62,753 nt of DNA, from positions 1-62,753 of the forward strand of contig NZ_QRAN01000009.1 of assembly GCF_003457605.1 (NCBI RefSeq). Direction: 5' to 3'. The notes beneath the pieces are model-generated. The model saw nothing but the letters and a program-made list of their open reading frames with translations, did no database searches and was not told the origin of the DNA. The translations under genes were made by a program, and so were the position numbers. This stretch comes from Seongchinamella sediminis. Its GTDB lineage: Bacteria > Pseudomonadota > Gammaproteobacteria > Pseudomonadales > Halieaceae. Below are positions 1 to 7,888 of this stretch, piece by piece (within the stretch, counting starts at the first letter, position 1; each line of letters starts with the position of its first letter).

Positions 1-57
1 GAACTCAGGCGCATACTGCTTCCGCGTCGTCTTTTTCGATCCTGTCTTGCTGGTCAT
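1..57 (-). CDS. IS3-family transposase OrfA, N-terminal fragment
   Basis: Nineteen codons are visible, beginning MTSKTGSKKTTRKQYAPEF and running off the left edge. The R-x-Y-x-P-E-F pattern is the usual opening of IS3-family OrfA helix-turn-helix proteins, which bind the element's ends and are joined to the OrfB integrase by programmed frameshifting. A GAGGTG Shine-Dalgarno lies 5 bases before the ATG. Only the start is present, so subgroup and intactness cannot be judged. Confidence 0.7.
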   Translation of the reverse strand, partial: MTSKTGSKKTTRKQYAPEF

Positions 58-120
58 GGTTCACCTCTGTAGCGTAGTTTACTCGCTTAGCAGGGTGTCC
101 ATCATCAGTGGGCAGGATCA
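1..120 (-). mobile_element. Left end of an IS3-family insertion sequence (partial)
   Basis: On the minus strand the sequence changes at 120 from coding sequence to TGATCCTGCCCACTGATGAT followed by GGACACC. This is the terminal style of IS3-family ends (TGA start, GGACACC inside the repeat). Sixty bases further in, an OrfA-like reading frame begins. The other end and its inverted repeat lie outside the window, so no target duplication can be checked. The insertion interrupts the nuclease-like gene fragment at 121-321. Family assignment rests on the terminus plus the OrfA start and is inferred. Confidence 0.75.
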
Positions 121-321
121 CTTTGAGGTATCTTCAAAATCGACGATCACATCATCCAGTGGTTCACCGAAATCGCGTTGCTGAACCGATACCTGAACAA
201 CAGTTCGATCATCGATGCCGGGTGCATAAGCCTCGGCTAGCAGTGCGGTCAGATAGAATGCAGCCGCGTCGCCCTCAAAGGTGAAGCCTTCGCCGCCAGC
301 GAGTTCAGGTGATTGAGCCAT
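118..321 (-). pseudogene. N-terminal stump of a large nuclease-like protein, interrupted by the IS3 element
   Basis: Sixty-seven codons start at ATG 321 and stop in the TGA that forms the tip of the insertion sequence, so only about 66 codons are native. The pattern GFTFEGDAAAFYLTALL, then PLDDVIVDFED, resembles the beginning of the DUF4297/Cap4-type dsDNA-nuclease domain found at the N terminus of large defence proteins. There the next segment usually completes the nuclease core (LQVK-like). That segment and everything after it are missing here. The family call is inference from a short stretch. The location is the accessory slot of the ICE beside a toxin-antitoxin pair and an exonuclease, which fits a broken defence gene. 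Confidence 0.55.
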
Positions 322-483
322 TTCTATACTGAAAATTCTGTAGGTTGTCGGCTTCCGAGGTTTACCATGCTTGTATTCACTCCTGCATTTTCTAAAACGC
401 GTTCATCAACAGCTAAAATCGAAAGACCGCATCTATTACTGGAAGCAATTGAACATTCCTAACTTTCAATTCAAGGTTAAGAA

Positions 484-1080
484 CTAAATCGTGCTTTCAT
501 TGCGTCTTATAGCTTCTACAACTTGGCTCAACTGCCGGCTGTCAATCCTCGCTTCGTGTAACCCGCCCAAATTGTTTCTGAGATCTTCAACACCAAATGC
601 TTTCGTCAGCGCATCTAACGACGGACCTCGGTGGCTGCATGGCAAATTCATTGCCTGCGCCCATGGGATGGCTGTTTTCTGACTGCAGAACACCCCTTGA
701 ATCTGCGGCATTACCATTCCGTATCGCTCAACGTGATCCTGGAGAATCGGCCAGTCGAAACTGGCGTTGTGGATGATGATGAGCTGATCCTTCAGGTAGC
801 CGGCAATCCGTTGCCACTGCGAATCAAAGGACTCGAATGCGGCAGCCTGTTCGTTGGTGATCCCGTGTATAGATTGCGCTTCTTCTGAAATTCGTTTTTG
901 CGGTTGTGTCTTGAATTCGATGGTTTCCGCGATTTCTCTATTCCTAACCACGGTGATGCCGAGCGTTACGATATCCGGCAAGCCGTTTTCATCAGGCAAT
1001 CCCGTGGTCTCTGTATCGAGGACGATGTAATCGTCAGGGAGTTGGGTGAATATCCACAGCAGTTCTTTGTACATCGCCAT
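484..1080 (-). CDS. DEDDh 3'-5' exonuclease (DnaQ-like)
   Basis: A 198-residue single-domain protein with the three Exo motifs of the DnaQ/PolC-epsilon family: DTETTG near residue 23 (D and E bind the two metals), HNASFDWPIL near 97, and HEARID near 176 (catalytic His and last Asp, hence DEDDh). It should remove 3' nucleotides from DNA or RNA. It lacks the polymerase- or clamp-binding tail of a replicative epsilon subunit. The ATG at 1080 overlaps the RES toxin stop by one base, so it is probably the third gene of the Xre-RES operon; a GTG at 1083 is also possible. A defence or accessory role is inferred from its place in the ICE cargo slot. Confidence 0.85.
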   Translation of the reverse strand: MAMYKELLWIFTQLPDDYIVLDTETTGLPDENGLPDIVTLGITVVRNREIAETIEFKTQPQKRISEEAQSIHGITNEQAAAFESFDSQWQRIAGYLKDQLIIIHNASFDWPILQDHVERYGMVMPQIQGVFCSQKTAIPWAQAMNLPCSHRGPSLDALTKAFGVEDLRNNLGGLHEARIDSRQLSQVVEAIRRNESTI

Positions 1081-1772
1081 CACCGTCTACCGTTGCCATC
1101 GAGGGATTCAACCTGGACGATCGATCCCTGGTCATAGTGGTACCGCAGGTAGCGCCAGTGGATGGCATCCGAAAGCACCCTGGGGCGCATGACGCCGTAG
1201 CAGTCACCCTCCGCCCTCACGCTCCGGAAGTGAACACCGTAACTGTTTGCATCACGCAAGTTGTAGCCGAGCTGCTGTGCCTCGCGATAATCATCGGGAT
1301 CGTAAATCGCCTCACCGACCAGGTGTCGTATGTCGTGCAAGGTAGCCGGCCCCAGTTGTGCACGGATAACGCGCATTTCCTGGGTGGTCCTGTCGATTCG
1401 AGACTCTTTCAGGAATCGTGCGCGATGAAACGAGGACTCGGCCACAGCGATCGACTCGTCAGCGGCGCAGTAATAGATACCAAAGTCCCTGTTGAAGCGA
1501 CCGCCACGACCATCAACAGGCGGGTGCGTAAACGCCGCCATGATCCAGGAGGCGCCATCACCATAGACACGATCTTCCGGAGGCACCAGACGAATATCAC
1601 CCACTTCGTCGCGTAACCTGGGATTGGTCAGTGACTCTACGGCGTACAACACATCCCAATCCTGGGGATTGGAGACGCGCTCGAACAGGTGGATCTGTGG
1701 GTAGCGCGACAGGATGACCCGGTAAACCGGTTCATTGATCTCGCTGCTGGGTAGCGTAGCGATATCGATCAC
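1080..1772 (-). CDS. RES-domain toxin (NAD+ phosphorylase/glycohydrolase family)
   Basis: A 230-residue protein of the RES family, named for its conserved Arg, Glu and Ser. Visible are VYRV near the start, GGRFN followed by IYYCA and ESIAVAES (catalytic Glu), and SYGVHFRS (Ser). Characterised RES toxins of Xre-RES (ParST/MbcTA-type) pairs destroy NAD+ or modify proteins with it, arresting growth. It starts with GTG at 1772 and overlaps the antitoxin stop by four bases, the usual antitoxin-first order. The exonuclease gene follows by stop/start overlap. Enzymatic detail here is inferred from the family. Confidence 0.88.
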   Translation of the reverse strand: MIDIATLPSSEINEPVYRVILSRYPQIHLFERVSNPQDWDVLYAVESLTNPRLRDEVGDIRLVPPEDRVYGDGASWIMAAFTHPPVDGRGGRFNRDFGIYYCAADESIAVAESSFHRARFLKESRIDRTTQEMRVIRAQLGPATLHDIRHLVGEAIYDPDDYREAQQLGYNLRDANSYGVHFRSVRAEGDCYGVMRPRVLSDAIHWRYLRYHYDQGSIVQVESLDGNGRR

Positions 1773-2170
1773 CAGCCACCCCGCTCCGCATCAAGGAAGT
1801 TCCTGACCACAGCCAGGTCCACGACCTGACCGGCAAGTATGCGATCCAGCGGTGCCGTGCCATTGAACAGCGGATTGTCATTAGGGGTAGCCAGCCACTG
1901 ATCGGCCAGTGCCTGGTCGGGCAATAGAATCTGCAGAGATTTGTAGATCCCCAGGATATAGCTCGCCCGCTCCAGCAAGTCCCGGGTCAGCTTGGCCTTT
2001 TCGGGCTGGTTCTTCCAGTTGTAGAGGGTCTTCTCATTGCTGAGCCCCAACAGGGTCATCTGCTGAGCGCCAGTCAAGCGCCACTGGCTGAAAATAGCGA
2101 AAATCGCCGGCAGCAGTGAACAGGTGACACTGGAACCACGCTGCAGTAATTGTTCGGCTTGTGCGATCAT
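1769..2170 (-). CDS. Xre/MbcA/ParS-type antitoxin
   Basis: A 133-residue protein with an N-terminal helix-turn-helix-like half (LTGAQQMTLLGLSNEKTLYNW) and a C-terminal DUF2384/MbcA-ParS toxin-binding half (RASYILGIYKSLQIL through PLDRILAGQ to VRNFLDAERGGW). Antitoxins of this class plug the active site of the paired RES toxin and repress their own operon. Two identical-spaced palindromes directly upstream (2183-2198 and 2219-2234) are the likely operators. It is the first gene of the antitoxin-toxin-exonuclease operon in the ICE cargo site. Confidence 0.88.
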   Translation of the reverse strand: MIAQAEQLLQRGSSVTCSLLPAIFAIFSQWRLTGAQQMTLLGLSNEKTLYNWKNQPEKAKLTRDLLERASYILGIYKSLQILLPDQALADQWLATPNDNPLFNGTAPLDRILAGQVVDLAVVRNFLDAERGGW

Positions 2171-2182
2171 GCTTAACTCCGT

Positions 2183-2234
2183 ACTGTATTTTTACAGTGC
2201 TTTGATGCAGCCTAGCAAACTGTAATAGTACAGT
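2183..2234. promoter_or_regulatory. Paired palindromic operators of the Xre-RES operon
   Basis: Two 16-bp sites share the form ACTGTA-N4-TACAGT: 2183-2198 (spacer TTTT) and 2219-2234 (spacer ATAG). Their centres are 36 bp apart, and the nearer begins 13 bp before the antitoxin ATG. This fits cooperative autorepression by a dimeric or tetrameric Xre antitoxin. Binding is inferred. Confidence 0.75.
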
Positions 2235-2242
2235 CAAGTGTA

Positions 2243-2974
2243 TCAGAGATACTTCTTGAAGGTGCTGGCCGTGATGGTGACGGCAAAGGCAAAGGCCAGA
2301 GCAAACGGCAGGATGATCCAGGACGGATGAAGACTGAATGGCAGTGCCAGGTAGAGTACCCAGGCCATGATGATCAGCGGAATGGCGGCTTTCTTGGCGT
2401 AGTGATAGACGAAAGAGCTCTCCCGGCCCCCGCCCCAGCGCCGCAAATCCCGCCGCACCAGACCATCCACCAGTGCCACCAGAGTGAAAAGCCCAAATAC
2501 CGGGGTGGCCAGGGCCAGAATGGCCAGTCTCACAGCAAATACTTGGGTGATCTGCATCCCCGCCAACACATAGTCAGCCACAGGCCGATAAAGTTGGTGC
2601 AGCAGGGGGCGCACACCGGACTCTTCGGAGGAGGGAACCGGCGTGACCCACTGAATGAGATCAATAAGGCCGGTCCACTCGAAGGCGATGGTGTAGAAGC
2701 GTTCCGATAAATCACTGGCGAACTGCATGGGCTGCGCGGTCAACCAACTGCGATGAAAGTCTGCCCCAAGAAATTGCAGCTCATTCACCAGCATCTGTCG
2801 GCTATGCGCCACGCCCTGCTCCTCCCACCAAAATGCCATACCGATCCATTCGATCAGGATGGAAAAGACCAGGGAGAGGATCAGCCATTTGAGGCATTGG
2901 GCGAAACCCGTCAATACCAGGGAGATCGCTCCGGGACGGGCAACGGTTCGACGAGGATCGGTCGGTTCCGCCAT
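2243..2974 (-). CDS. ICE membrane protein, DUF4400/TIGR03747 family
   Basis: A 243-residue integral membrane protein with a hydrophobic helix near residues 26-48 and three more in the C-terminal half (about 145-165, 195-215, 218-236). The central periplasmic or cytoplasmic segment carries FERFYTIAFEW-like aromatic motifs. The family is found beside the coupling protein in PFGI-1/SXT-like ICEs, and its role in transfer is not established. It starts two bases after the traD stop and is the last backbone gene before the cargo site. Family assignment comes from sequence character and position. Confidence 0.8.
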   Translation of the reverse strand: MAEPTDPRRTVARPGAISLVLTGFAQCLKWLILSLVFSILIEWIGMAFWWEEQGVAHSRQMLVNELQFLGADFHRSWLTAQPMQFASDLSERFYTIAFEWTGLIDLIQWVTPVPSSEESGVRPLLHQLYRPVADYVLAGMQITQVFAVRLAILALATPVFGLFTLVALVDGLVRRDLRRWGGGRESSFVYHYAKKAAIPLIIMAWVLYLALPFSLHPSWIILPFALAFAFAVTITASTFKKYL

Positions 2975-2976
2975 GC

Positions 2977-5106
2977 TCAGTCTGAGACACTCGATTCTGC
3001 AGGCTCAACCGTCGCCTCAGAGACGCCGTGCCACCAGTGCTCAGTCACCCGATACCAGTGATCGTTGGTGATGTAGCTGCGCCGCATGGCCTCGGCCATT
3101 TCCTCAAAATTTCCTGGCATGGCGGCATCGGCGCGGTCATCCGGCAACGGAATACGAATTTTCCAGAGCTGCCCTCCTTCCAATAGCGCGAAAGCCTGCC
3201 CTTTGGGGAGCGTGACCATATCCGCCGCGGTCAGCATCGGCACTTCCGAGACGCTGATCCGGTCCTCATTGCGGGATTTGAAATCGACGCCGGAACCGGG
3301 ATCCGAGGAATCATCGACACCGGAGACACTCATCAGGGTGAAAACCTCCACACGTGGCAACTGCTCAGTCAGCATCTCGGCGGTATCCAGCTCTTTCACC
3401 CGCAGCATCAGCATCGTATTAAAGTTACCCGCCACCTGCCCGGCTTTGGCGCGACTGCCGATCCGCGCCTCCACGTCCGACCAGGTCTGGGTATAGGCCG
3501 TGACCTGAAAACCGGCGCCACCGGCCTTGTTCAACAGTGGCACGAACTCGTCCCCGATCAGTTCGTTAAACTCGTCCGCGTGCAATGAGATGGTGGGCAG
3601 CGACTGTCGCGCGTTTTCCGGGAGTGAAGTATCGGACCCGGGCGCCATGACACCGTGCTTATAGATCGTGCCCGCGACGGATACCAGGTCCGCGAACATG
3701 GAGTTGCCCACTGCACTGGCGACCGTGGTGTCTGTGAGGGCGTCGAGCCCGACATACACAATTCCTTTGCGCCGGACCACCTCCATCCATTCGAAGATCG
3801 GCCTCGCATCCTGCTCGTCCTGGTAATCCGGCGAGATCAGCGCGGCGATGGTGCCGGTCGTCAGCTTTTCCATCAGCGGGCCGACGGAACTGACGATCTT
3901 GTCGAAATAGGTCTTGTCGTATTTGAACGCCGAAATCAGGCCATCCAGAACCGGGTCGTAAATGGCCCTCTCCTGCAATAACCGCATACAGGCGATGGCT
4001 TCCATCGACCGGCCACGCAATGCGTTGGGCAGGTTGCGCTCCTTGATGTCCGCGGCGCGCTCTTCCACCAGCGATGCCCAGGCGTCGATACCGGCCACCT
4101 CGGCGCAATGGCCGGCATACTCCACAAACAGGGGTTCGATGTCGTTGATGTAGCGGCGAATCTGTTGATAGTCCGGTCTACGCGTCAAGGCCACCAGGGC
4201 ACGTGCAATGATATTGACGAATCGCCAGGCAAACTCCTTGAAGGCCGCCGAGTTCCCCTCGTTTGGTAACTGGTTGGCGATACGGGTGGCGACCTCGGTG
4301 ATGCGCGAGAAGTTGCCAATGGCGTTATAGCGCGCCGACAGTTCGGGGAAGCCGAGATGGAACAGATAGAAGTCGTCCAGCCGGCCGGCGCGCTTGGCTT
4401 CGGCGTAGATCCGGCGCAACAGGTCGGCATCGCCCTTAGGGTCGAAGACGATGACGACATCACCCCGGCGAATGTCCTGGGTGATGAGCAGCTCGGCCAA
4501 GCGTGTCTTGCCGACGCGGGTGGTGCCGAGCACCAGCGTGTGCCCGACGCGTTCCCCGAGATCCATCCACACGGATTGCTCAAGGGGTTCAACGGCGTGC
4601 AGCGCCGGCTTGCCGCCGACCGCGGGTAGCGGCGCCAACGGATTCCAGCGGGAACGGCTGCACAAGCCTTTGGCCAGCACCGAGAGTATGGGGATCGACT
4701 CCCAGGCCACCTCCTTTTGTCTTGCCCACTGATAGAGCCTGCCCGGTTGCACGTAACGCCGCACCTCGGGCTTCAGCGTATCGCGCAGCCGCTGCGTATG
4801 TTGTTGTGTCCAGCGAAATCCTTTGCCCAAAAACAGCTTATGCCGACTGACGGGAATCTGCGCTGCCCGCAGGCGATACTCCGGCAGCCGCTTCATGTGA
4901 TGTTGGTAGCGCAGTACGCGCCAGGCCTGACGGCCCCGCCACACGCCAAACCCGAAAAAGGTCAACCCGGTGGCCGCCGCGATACCCGGTGGCATCATCA
5001 GAGCCCAGGGTGCCAACCAGGCCAGAGTGCCCGCCGCAAATGCGGTGGCGGTGGACCACAACTCGACGGGAGGCCGCAACAATGCCTCCATCGGATGCGT
5101 GCTCAT
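2977..5106 (-). CDS. traD: Type IV coupling protein TraD of the ICE (TIGR03743/SXT_TraD type)
   Basis: A 709-residue VirD4/TraD-class ATPase that delivers the relaxase-DNA complex to the conjugation channel at the inner membrane. Two N-terminal hydrophobic segments (about residues 17-39 and 41-56) precede a P-loop LGTTRVGKT (about 193-201) and a Walker B strand VVIVFDPKGD (about 216-225). Later blocks include LHADEFNELIGDEF (sensor/DEF) and the arginine-rich RIGSRAKAGQVAGNFNTMLM. The ATG overlaps the stop of the PFL_4695 gene by four bases, so the two are cotranscribed. Full length and intact. Confidence 0.93.
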   Translation of the reverse strand: MSTHPMEALLRPPVELWSTATAFAAGTLAWLAPWALMMPPGIAAATGLTFFGFGVWRGRQAWRVLRYQHHMKRLPEYRLRAAQIPVSRHKLFLGKGFRWTQQHTQRLRDTLKPEVRRYVQPGRLYQWARQKEVAWESIPILSVLAKGLCSRSRWNPLAPLPAVGGKPALHAVEPLEQSVWMDLGERVGHTLVLGTTRVGKTRLAELLITQDIRRGDVVIVFDPKGDADLLRRIYAEAKRAGRLDDFYLFHLGFPELSARYNAIGNFSRITEVATRIANQLPNEGNSAAFKEFAWRFVNIIARALVALTRRPDYQQIRRYINDIEPLFVEYAGHCAEVAGIDAWASLVEERAADIKERNLPNALRGRSMEAIACMRLLQERAIYDPVLDGLISAFKYDKTYFDKIVSSVGPLMEKLTTGTIAALISPDYQDEQDARPIFEWMEVVRRKGIVYVGLDALTDTTVASAVGNSMFADLVSVAGTIYKHGVMAPGSDTSLPENARQSLPTISLHADEFNELIGDEFVPLLNKAGGAGFQVTAYTQTWSDVEARIGSRAKAGQVAGNFNTMLMLRVKELDTAEMLTEQLPRVEVFTLMSVSGVDDSSDPGSGVDFKSRNEDRISVSEVPMLTAADMVTLPKGQAFALLEGGQLWKIRIPLPDDRADAAMPGNFEEMAEAMRRSYITNDHWYRVTEHWWHGVSEATVEPAESSVSD

Positions 5107-5690
5107 TGCCGGATACCGTCAGGGGTGATCAACACCGGGTAACGATCGATGGCCAGAGCTGCGGCCAGGTCACTCCCGGATCCCAGGGTGATGGATAAGC
5201 CTTGCGCCACCTCCGCTACCCGTCGCACATCTGTCTCGGTCTCGGCTTGTATCAGCATACCCACGGCGCCAAGATCTTCCAGGACGTCTCGGTGCGAGAC
5301 CAGCCACCGCAACGACGTGGCATCCGATCCGATCAAAAAAAACGGCCGTGGATTGCCTTGTGCCAGCCGCGCCAGCACCTCGGGACGCAAGGCACTGCCA
5401 GCGATATCGCCGACAGTCAGACCGGGTGAGCGCACTGGCAACAGATTGCGAAGGTCTGCCGGACCATCACTGGACAAGGGATTGGACGAGGGATCGAGGG
5501 TGGAGCTTACGGTTGGCCCGGACGATGGCGAGTCATCCGCCAGGAGTGGCTCAAGCAATGGTGCCAGCGGCCGCGTTTGACCGTTGTCGTAAATGAGCGT
5601 CAACTCGGCGAATGCGTTGGCACTCACGCCGAGCAAGAGTGACAGTACCAGCCCAAAGATAAGCAACAGCGATCGATTACTGAGCATCAT
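5103..5690 (-). CDS. ICE protein, PFL_4695/TIGR03765 family
   Basis: A 195-residue exported protein with an N-terminal signal or anchor (SLLLIFGLVLSLLLGVSANAFA), a Pro/Ser-rich linker, and a conserved C-terminal half ending YPVLITPDGIRQ, as in the PFL_4695 family. It is always found near traD and its function is unknown. The start at 5690 is chosen because GAGGAGG lies 7 bases upstream; a longer frame reaching 5822 would overlap the transglycosylase gene by almost 150 bases. It overlaps the transglycosylase stop by 14 bases and traD by four. Confidence 0.85.
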   Translation of the reverse strand: MMLSNRSLLLIFGLVLSLLLGVSANAFAELTLIYDNGQTRPLAPLLEPLLADDSPSSGPTVSSTLDPSSNPLSSDGPADLRNLLPVRSPGLTVGDIAGSALRPEVLARLAQGNPRPFFLIGSDATSLRWLVSHRDVLEDLGAVGMLIQAETETDVRRVAEVAQGLSITLGSGSDLAAALAIDRYPVLITPDGIRQ

Positions 5691-6237
5691 CGGGAACCTC
5701 CTCGGTCGCATCGAGCACTTGCGCCCAGCGCTCCTGTACACGGCGGCCATAGCGGTTTGCGCGGGCTGGATCATTGGGTGCGTGGTAACAACCGGCGCTC
5801 TCGATCCAGGTACGGTGTTCAATTAAGCAACCGCGCAACAGCGCGGCCGCCACCCGCATATTGTGGTAGGGATCGAGCGCCTGCCAGGATGAACCCAGGG
5901 ATGACTGGTGATAGCGCCAGCTGACCTGCATCAGCCCGATATCCACGGACGCATCGGTTTCCGCCAATGCCGTCTGCAAGGCCTGCCACGCGCTCTGGCG
6001 AGATGGAAAATAGTGCCCCTTGCCGTCGATATTCAGCGCCCACGGCCAGGGGCGAAACTCTCCACGACTCAGTGAACTTTGACCGCTCTCAGTGAGGGCT
6101 ACCGCATAGAGCAGCGCCGGCGGCAGACCGTATTCACGCGCGACCTGCTGATACCCGGCGGGGATCGGTTGCGACTGCGCCATCATCGGCCCACACAATA
6201 GGCCGACCGCACAGACGATGATCGAGCGGCTTGCCAT
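5677..6237 (-). CDS. Conjugation-associated lytic transglycosylase (SLT domain)
   Basis: A 186-residue periplasmic enzyme with a signal peptide (IIVCAVGLLCGPMMAQS) and a short SLT/lysozyme-like fold. It has the catalytic Glu in YAVALTESGQ (about residue 50), IGLMQVSWRYH (about 100-110) and the closing CYHAP motif. Enzymes of this kind open peptidoglycan locally so that the transfer apparatus can be assembled. It lies between the PFL_4693 and PFL_4695 genes in the standard ICE order, with a 12-base gap from the former. Confidence 0.9.
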   Translation of the reverse strand: MASRSIIVCAVGLLCGPMMAQSQPIPAGYQQVAREYGLPPALLYAVALTESGQSSLSRGEFRPWPWALNIDGKGHYFPSRQSAWQALQTALAETDASVDIGLMQVSWRYHQSSLGSSWQALDPYHNMRVAAALLRGCLIEHRTWIESAGCYHAPNDPARANRYGRRVQERWAQVLDATEEVPDDAQ

Positions 6238-6249
6238 GACCGGCGCTCG

Positions 6250-7062
6250 TCAAAACCGCGATACCGGCAAGGGTGCCAACTGACCCTCCCGGCGCAGTAT
6301 CAGTACCGGCAAATCCTGACCCTGCTGGCCCGTGTGGCCAGTGACCTGGTCGAACGCGCCGGCATCGATGTTCAGCGTCATTCGGTGGTCGCTGACCCAC
6401 TGCGGATCGATCTGCCTCGCTGCAGCCCAGTCGCGTATGCGGGACTCCTCACCGACCGACACATCGATCAGATACAAATCAATGCCGGCAAATTGTTTGA
6501 TCTGACTGACCAGTCGCTCCAATACGGCGTCACAGCGCGGGCACTGCGTCTCGGTAAAGAACAGCACCCGGTCATCGGGCTGCCATGTCAGTTTTTCGGT
6601 TGCCGTTTGATTCGTTGCGGCTGAGGCCAGGGCACTGGCATCGATCAATAGTCCATTGGGGAACAGGCGCTGCTGGGCGTCGTCGTAAGCACGTTGGAAC
6701 GCCAGGATCCGCTCGGCGTCGTCACGCATCATCACGGCCCACTGTTCGGCGTAGCGACGGCGCTCGTCGGCCGTGCGTGCATGAATACCCAAGACTTCCA
6801 AGGGTGACAGCGTGGCAGGACTTACGCTGCCGCGAACTCCCTGCATCAGGGATTCATAACGCAGCCACTCAGTTGGGTCCAACCCCCACTGTTCTGCGCG
6901 GGAAGTCCGGGATTCGATCTGTTGGGTCGTCGACTGCTCGACAGCCTGGAGCTCCGAAGTGTCCGAACCCGGCCCGGTGTCCGCGTTGACGGGCAATGTG
7001 ATACACAGCCAAAATCCGAGAATCCCGATGCGCGAGGATCGCACTCTGCACTCAGCGGTCAT
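6250..7062 (-). CDS. ICE protein, PFL_4693/TIGR03759 family (thioredoxin-like)
   Basis: A 270-residue exported protein. After a signal sequence (about residues 12-28) comes a conserved helical region (EQWGLDPTEWLRYESLMQG, LSPLEVLGIHA, RYAEQWAVMMRDDAERIL). A C-terminal thioredoxin-like fold carries FFTETQCPRCD, a CxxC pair that suggests a periplasmic disulphide or scaffold role. The family occurs next to the transglycosylase in PFGI-1-like ICEs. The function is uncharacterised. It overlaps the upstream small ORF by 11 bases. Confidence 0.88.
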   Translation of the reverse strand: MTAECRVRSSRIGILGFWLCITLPVNADTGPGSDTSELQAVEQSTTQQIESRTSRAEQWGLDPTEWLRYESLMQGVRGSVSPATLSPLEVLGIHARTADERRRYAEQWAVMMRDDAERILAFQRAYDDAQQRLFPNGLLIDASALASAATNQTATEKLTWQPDDRVLFFTETQCPRCDAVLERLVSQIKQFAGIDLYLIDVSVGEESRIRDWAAARQIDPQWVSDHRMTLNIDAGAFDQVTGHTGQQGQDLPVLILRREGQLAPLPVSRF

Positions 7063-7279
7063 GGTCGTTGACCTGCTGATCGACCGGTACGGTTAAATCG
7101 CGTTGAACGATGGTCTGATGCGTCGGGTCGCAAAGATGTACTGGGGATTGACCGGTGACACCCTGCTCAATCGTCAGCGTAGCCGTATGGACAGAACGCT
7201 GCTCTTGATCAGGTCGCTCGGACTCGACGCCGACCAGCAATGCAGTGACCAACACAATAATCAGAAAGAACCCTTCCAT
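7052..7279 (-). CDS. Small ICE membrane protein, hypothetical
   Basis: A 75-residue protein beginning MEGFFLIIVLVTALLVGV, a single N-terminal membrane helix or uncleaved signal, followed by a polar tail with one Cys. The ATG overlaps the TAA of the pilL gene (TAATG), so it belongs to the pilL-PFL_4693-transglycosylase-PFL_4695-traD operon. I recognise no domain. Confidence 0.7.
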   Translation of the reverse strand: MEGFFLIIVLVTALLVGVESERPDQEQRSVHTATLTIEQGVTGQSPVHLCDPTHQTIVQRDLTVPVDQQVNDHDR

Positions 7280-7773
7280 TAGTGTGCGCCTCCGGTCGAT
7301 GCAGGGTGCGAGGCATCGGTACAACGCTCGAAGGCAATGAGGCGATGTACAGGATCCTGAACCGGGTGAAACGCCGGGCCTACCATCAGCCCGATCACCG
7401 TCTTGAGCGACATCGGCTCAAAAGCGCGATGCGCATTTGGCAACGGCAGATCGAGCATGTCGATGGCTTCCTCCGACAGAACGGCATGATCTGCCAGGCG
7501 ATAACCGGAATCGCGCAACAACCAGTGCAAGGCATCACCGACAGTCTTGATGTCGTTCGGAATGGTGATCGACTTGGTGACCGACAGAAGGTCTTGCTGT
7601 CCGGCCGTTGGCGCGACAGCAATGACGGAATATCGGCCAATCTGGGCCTGAGCGCCTTTCACTGAATTCAGTTGCTGCGCGGCCCATGCGGAGTGACCCG
7701 TGATGGCCACTCCAGTGCAGCACAACCATATCGTTAAGCGTTGCGGGATTGCGGAATGCTTGGACGAAGACAT
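7279..7773 (-). CDS. pilL: PilL N-terminal-like protein (TIGR03748 family)
   Basis: A 164-residue exported protein with a signal peptide (IWLCCTGVAITGHSAWA) and the PilL N-terminal region: DLLSVTKSITIP, TVGDALHWLLRDSGYRL, LDLPLPNAHR and a final GPAFHPVQDP. In conjugative type IV pilus loci, PilL is an outer-membrane-associated component; ICEs often encode only this short form. It is the first gene of the leftward conjugation operon, 116 bases after the backbone recombinase. Confidence 0.82.
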   Translation of the reverse strand: MSSSKHSAIPQRLTIWLCCTGVAITGHSAWAAQQLNSVKGAQAQIGRYSVIAVAPTAGQQDLLSVTKSITIPNDIKTVGDALHWLLRDSGYRLADHAVLSEEAIDMLDLPLPNAHRAFEPMSLKTVIGLMVGPAFHPVQDPVHRLIAFERCTDASHPASTGGAH

Positions 7774-7888
7774 GTTTGGCTCTCGATCATGATGATGGTC
7801 GTCATGATCACCAACCGATCCTCACCCGTGAACGATCAATCCGTTCCGTGGGTGTCGGGTTTTCTGTCAAACGGCTCTCTGCTAATGA

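Noticed and set aside
5691-5822. N-terminal extension of the PFL_4695 protein
   Set aside because: It would overlap the transglycosylase gene by about 145 bases, and a strong Shine-Dalgarno precedes the internal start at 5690.
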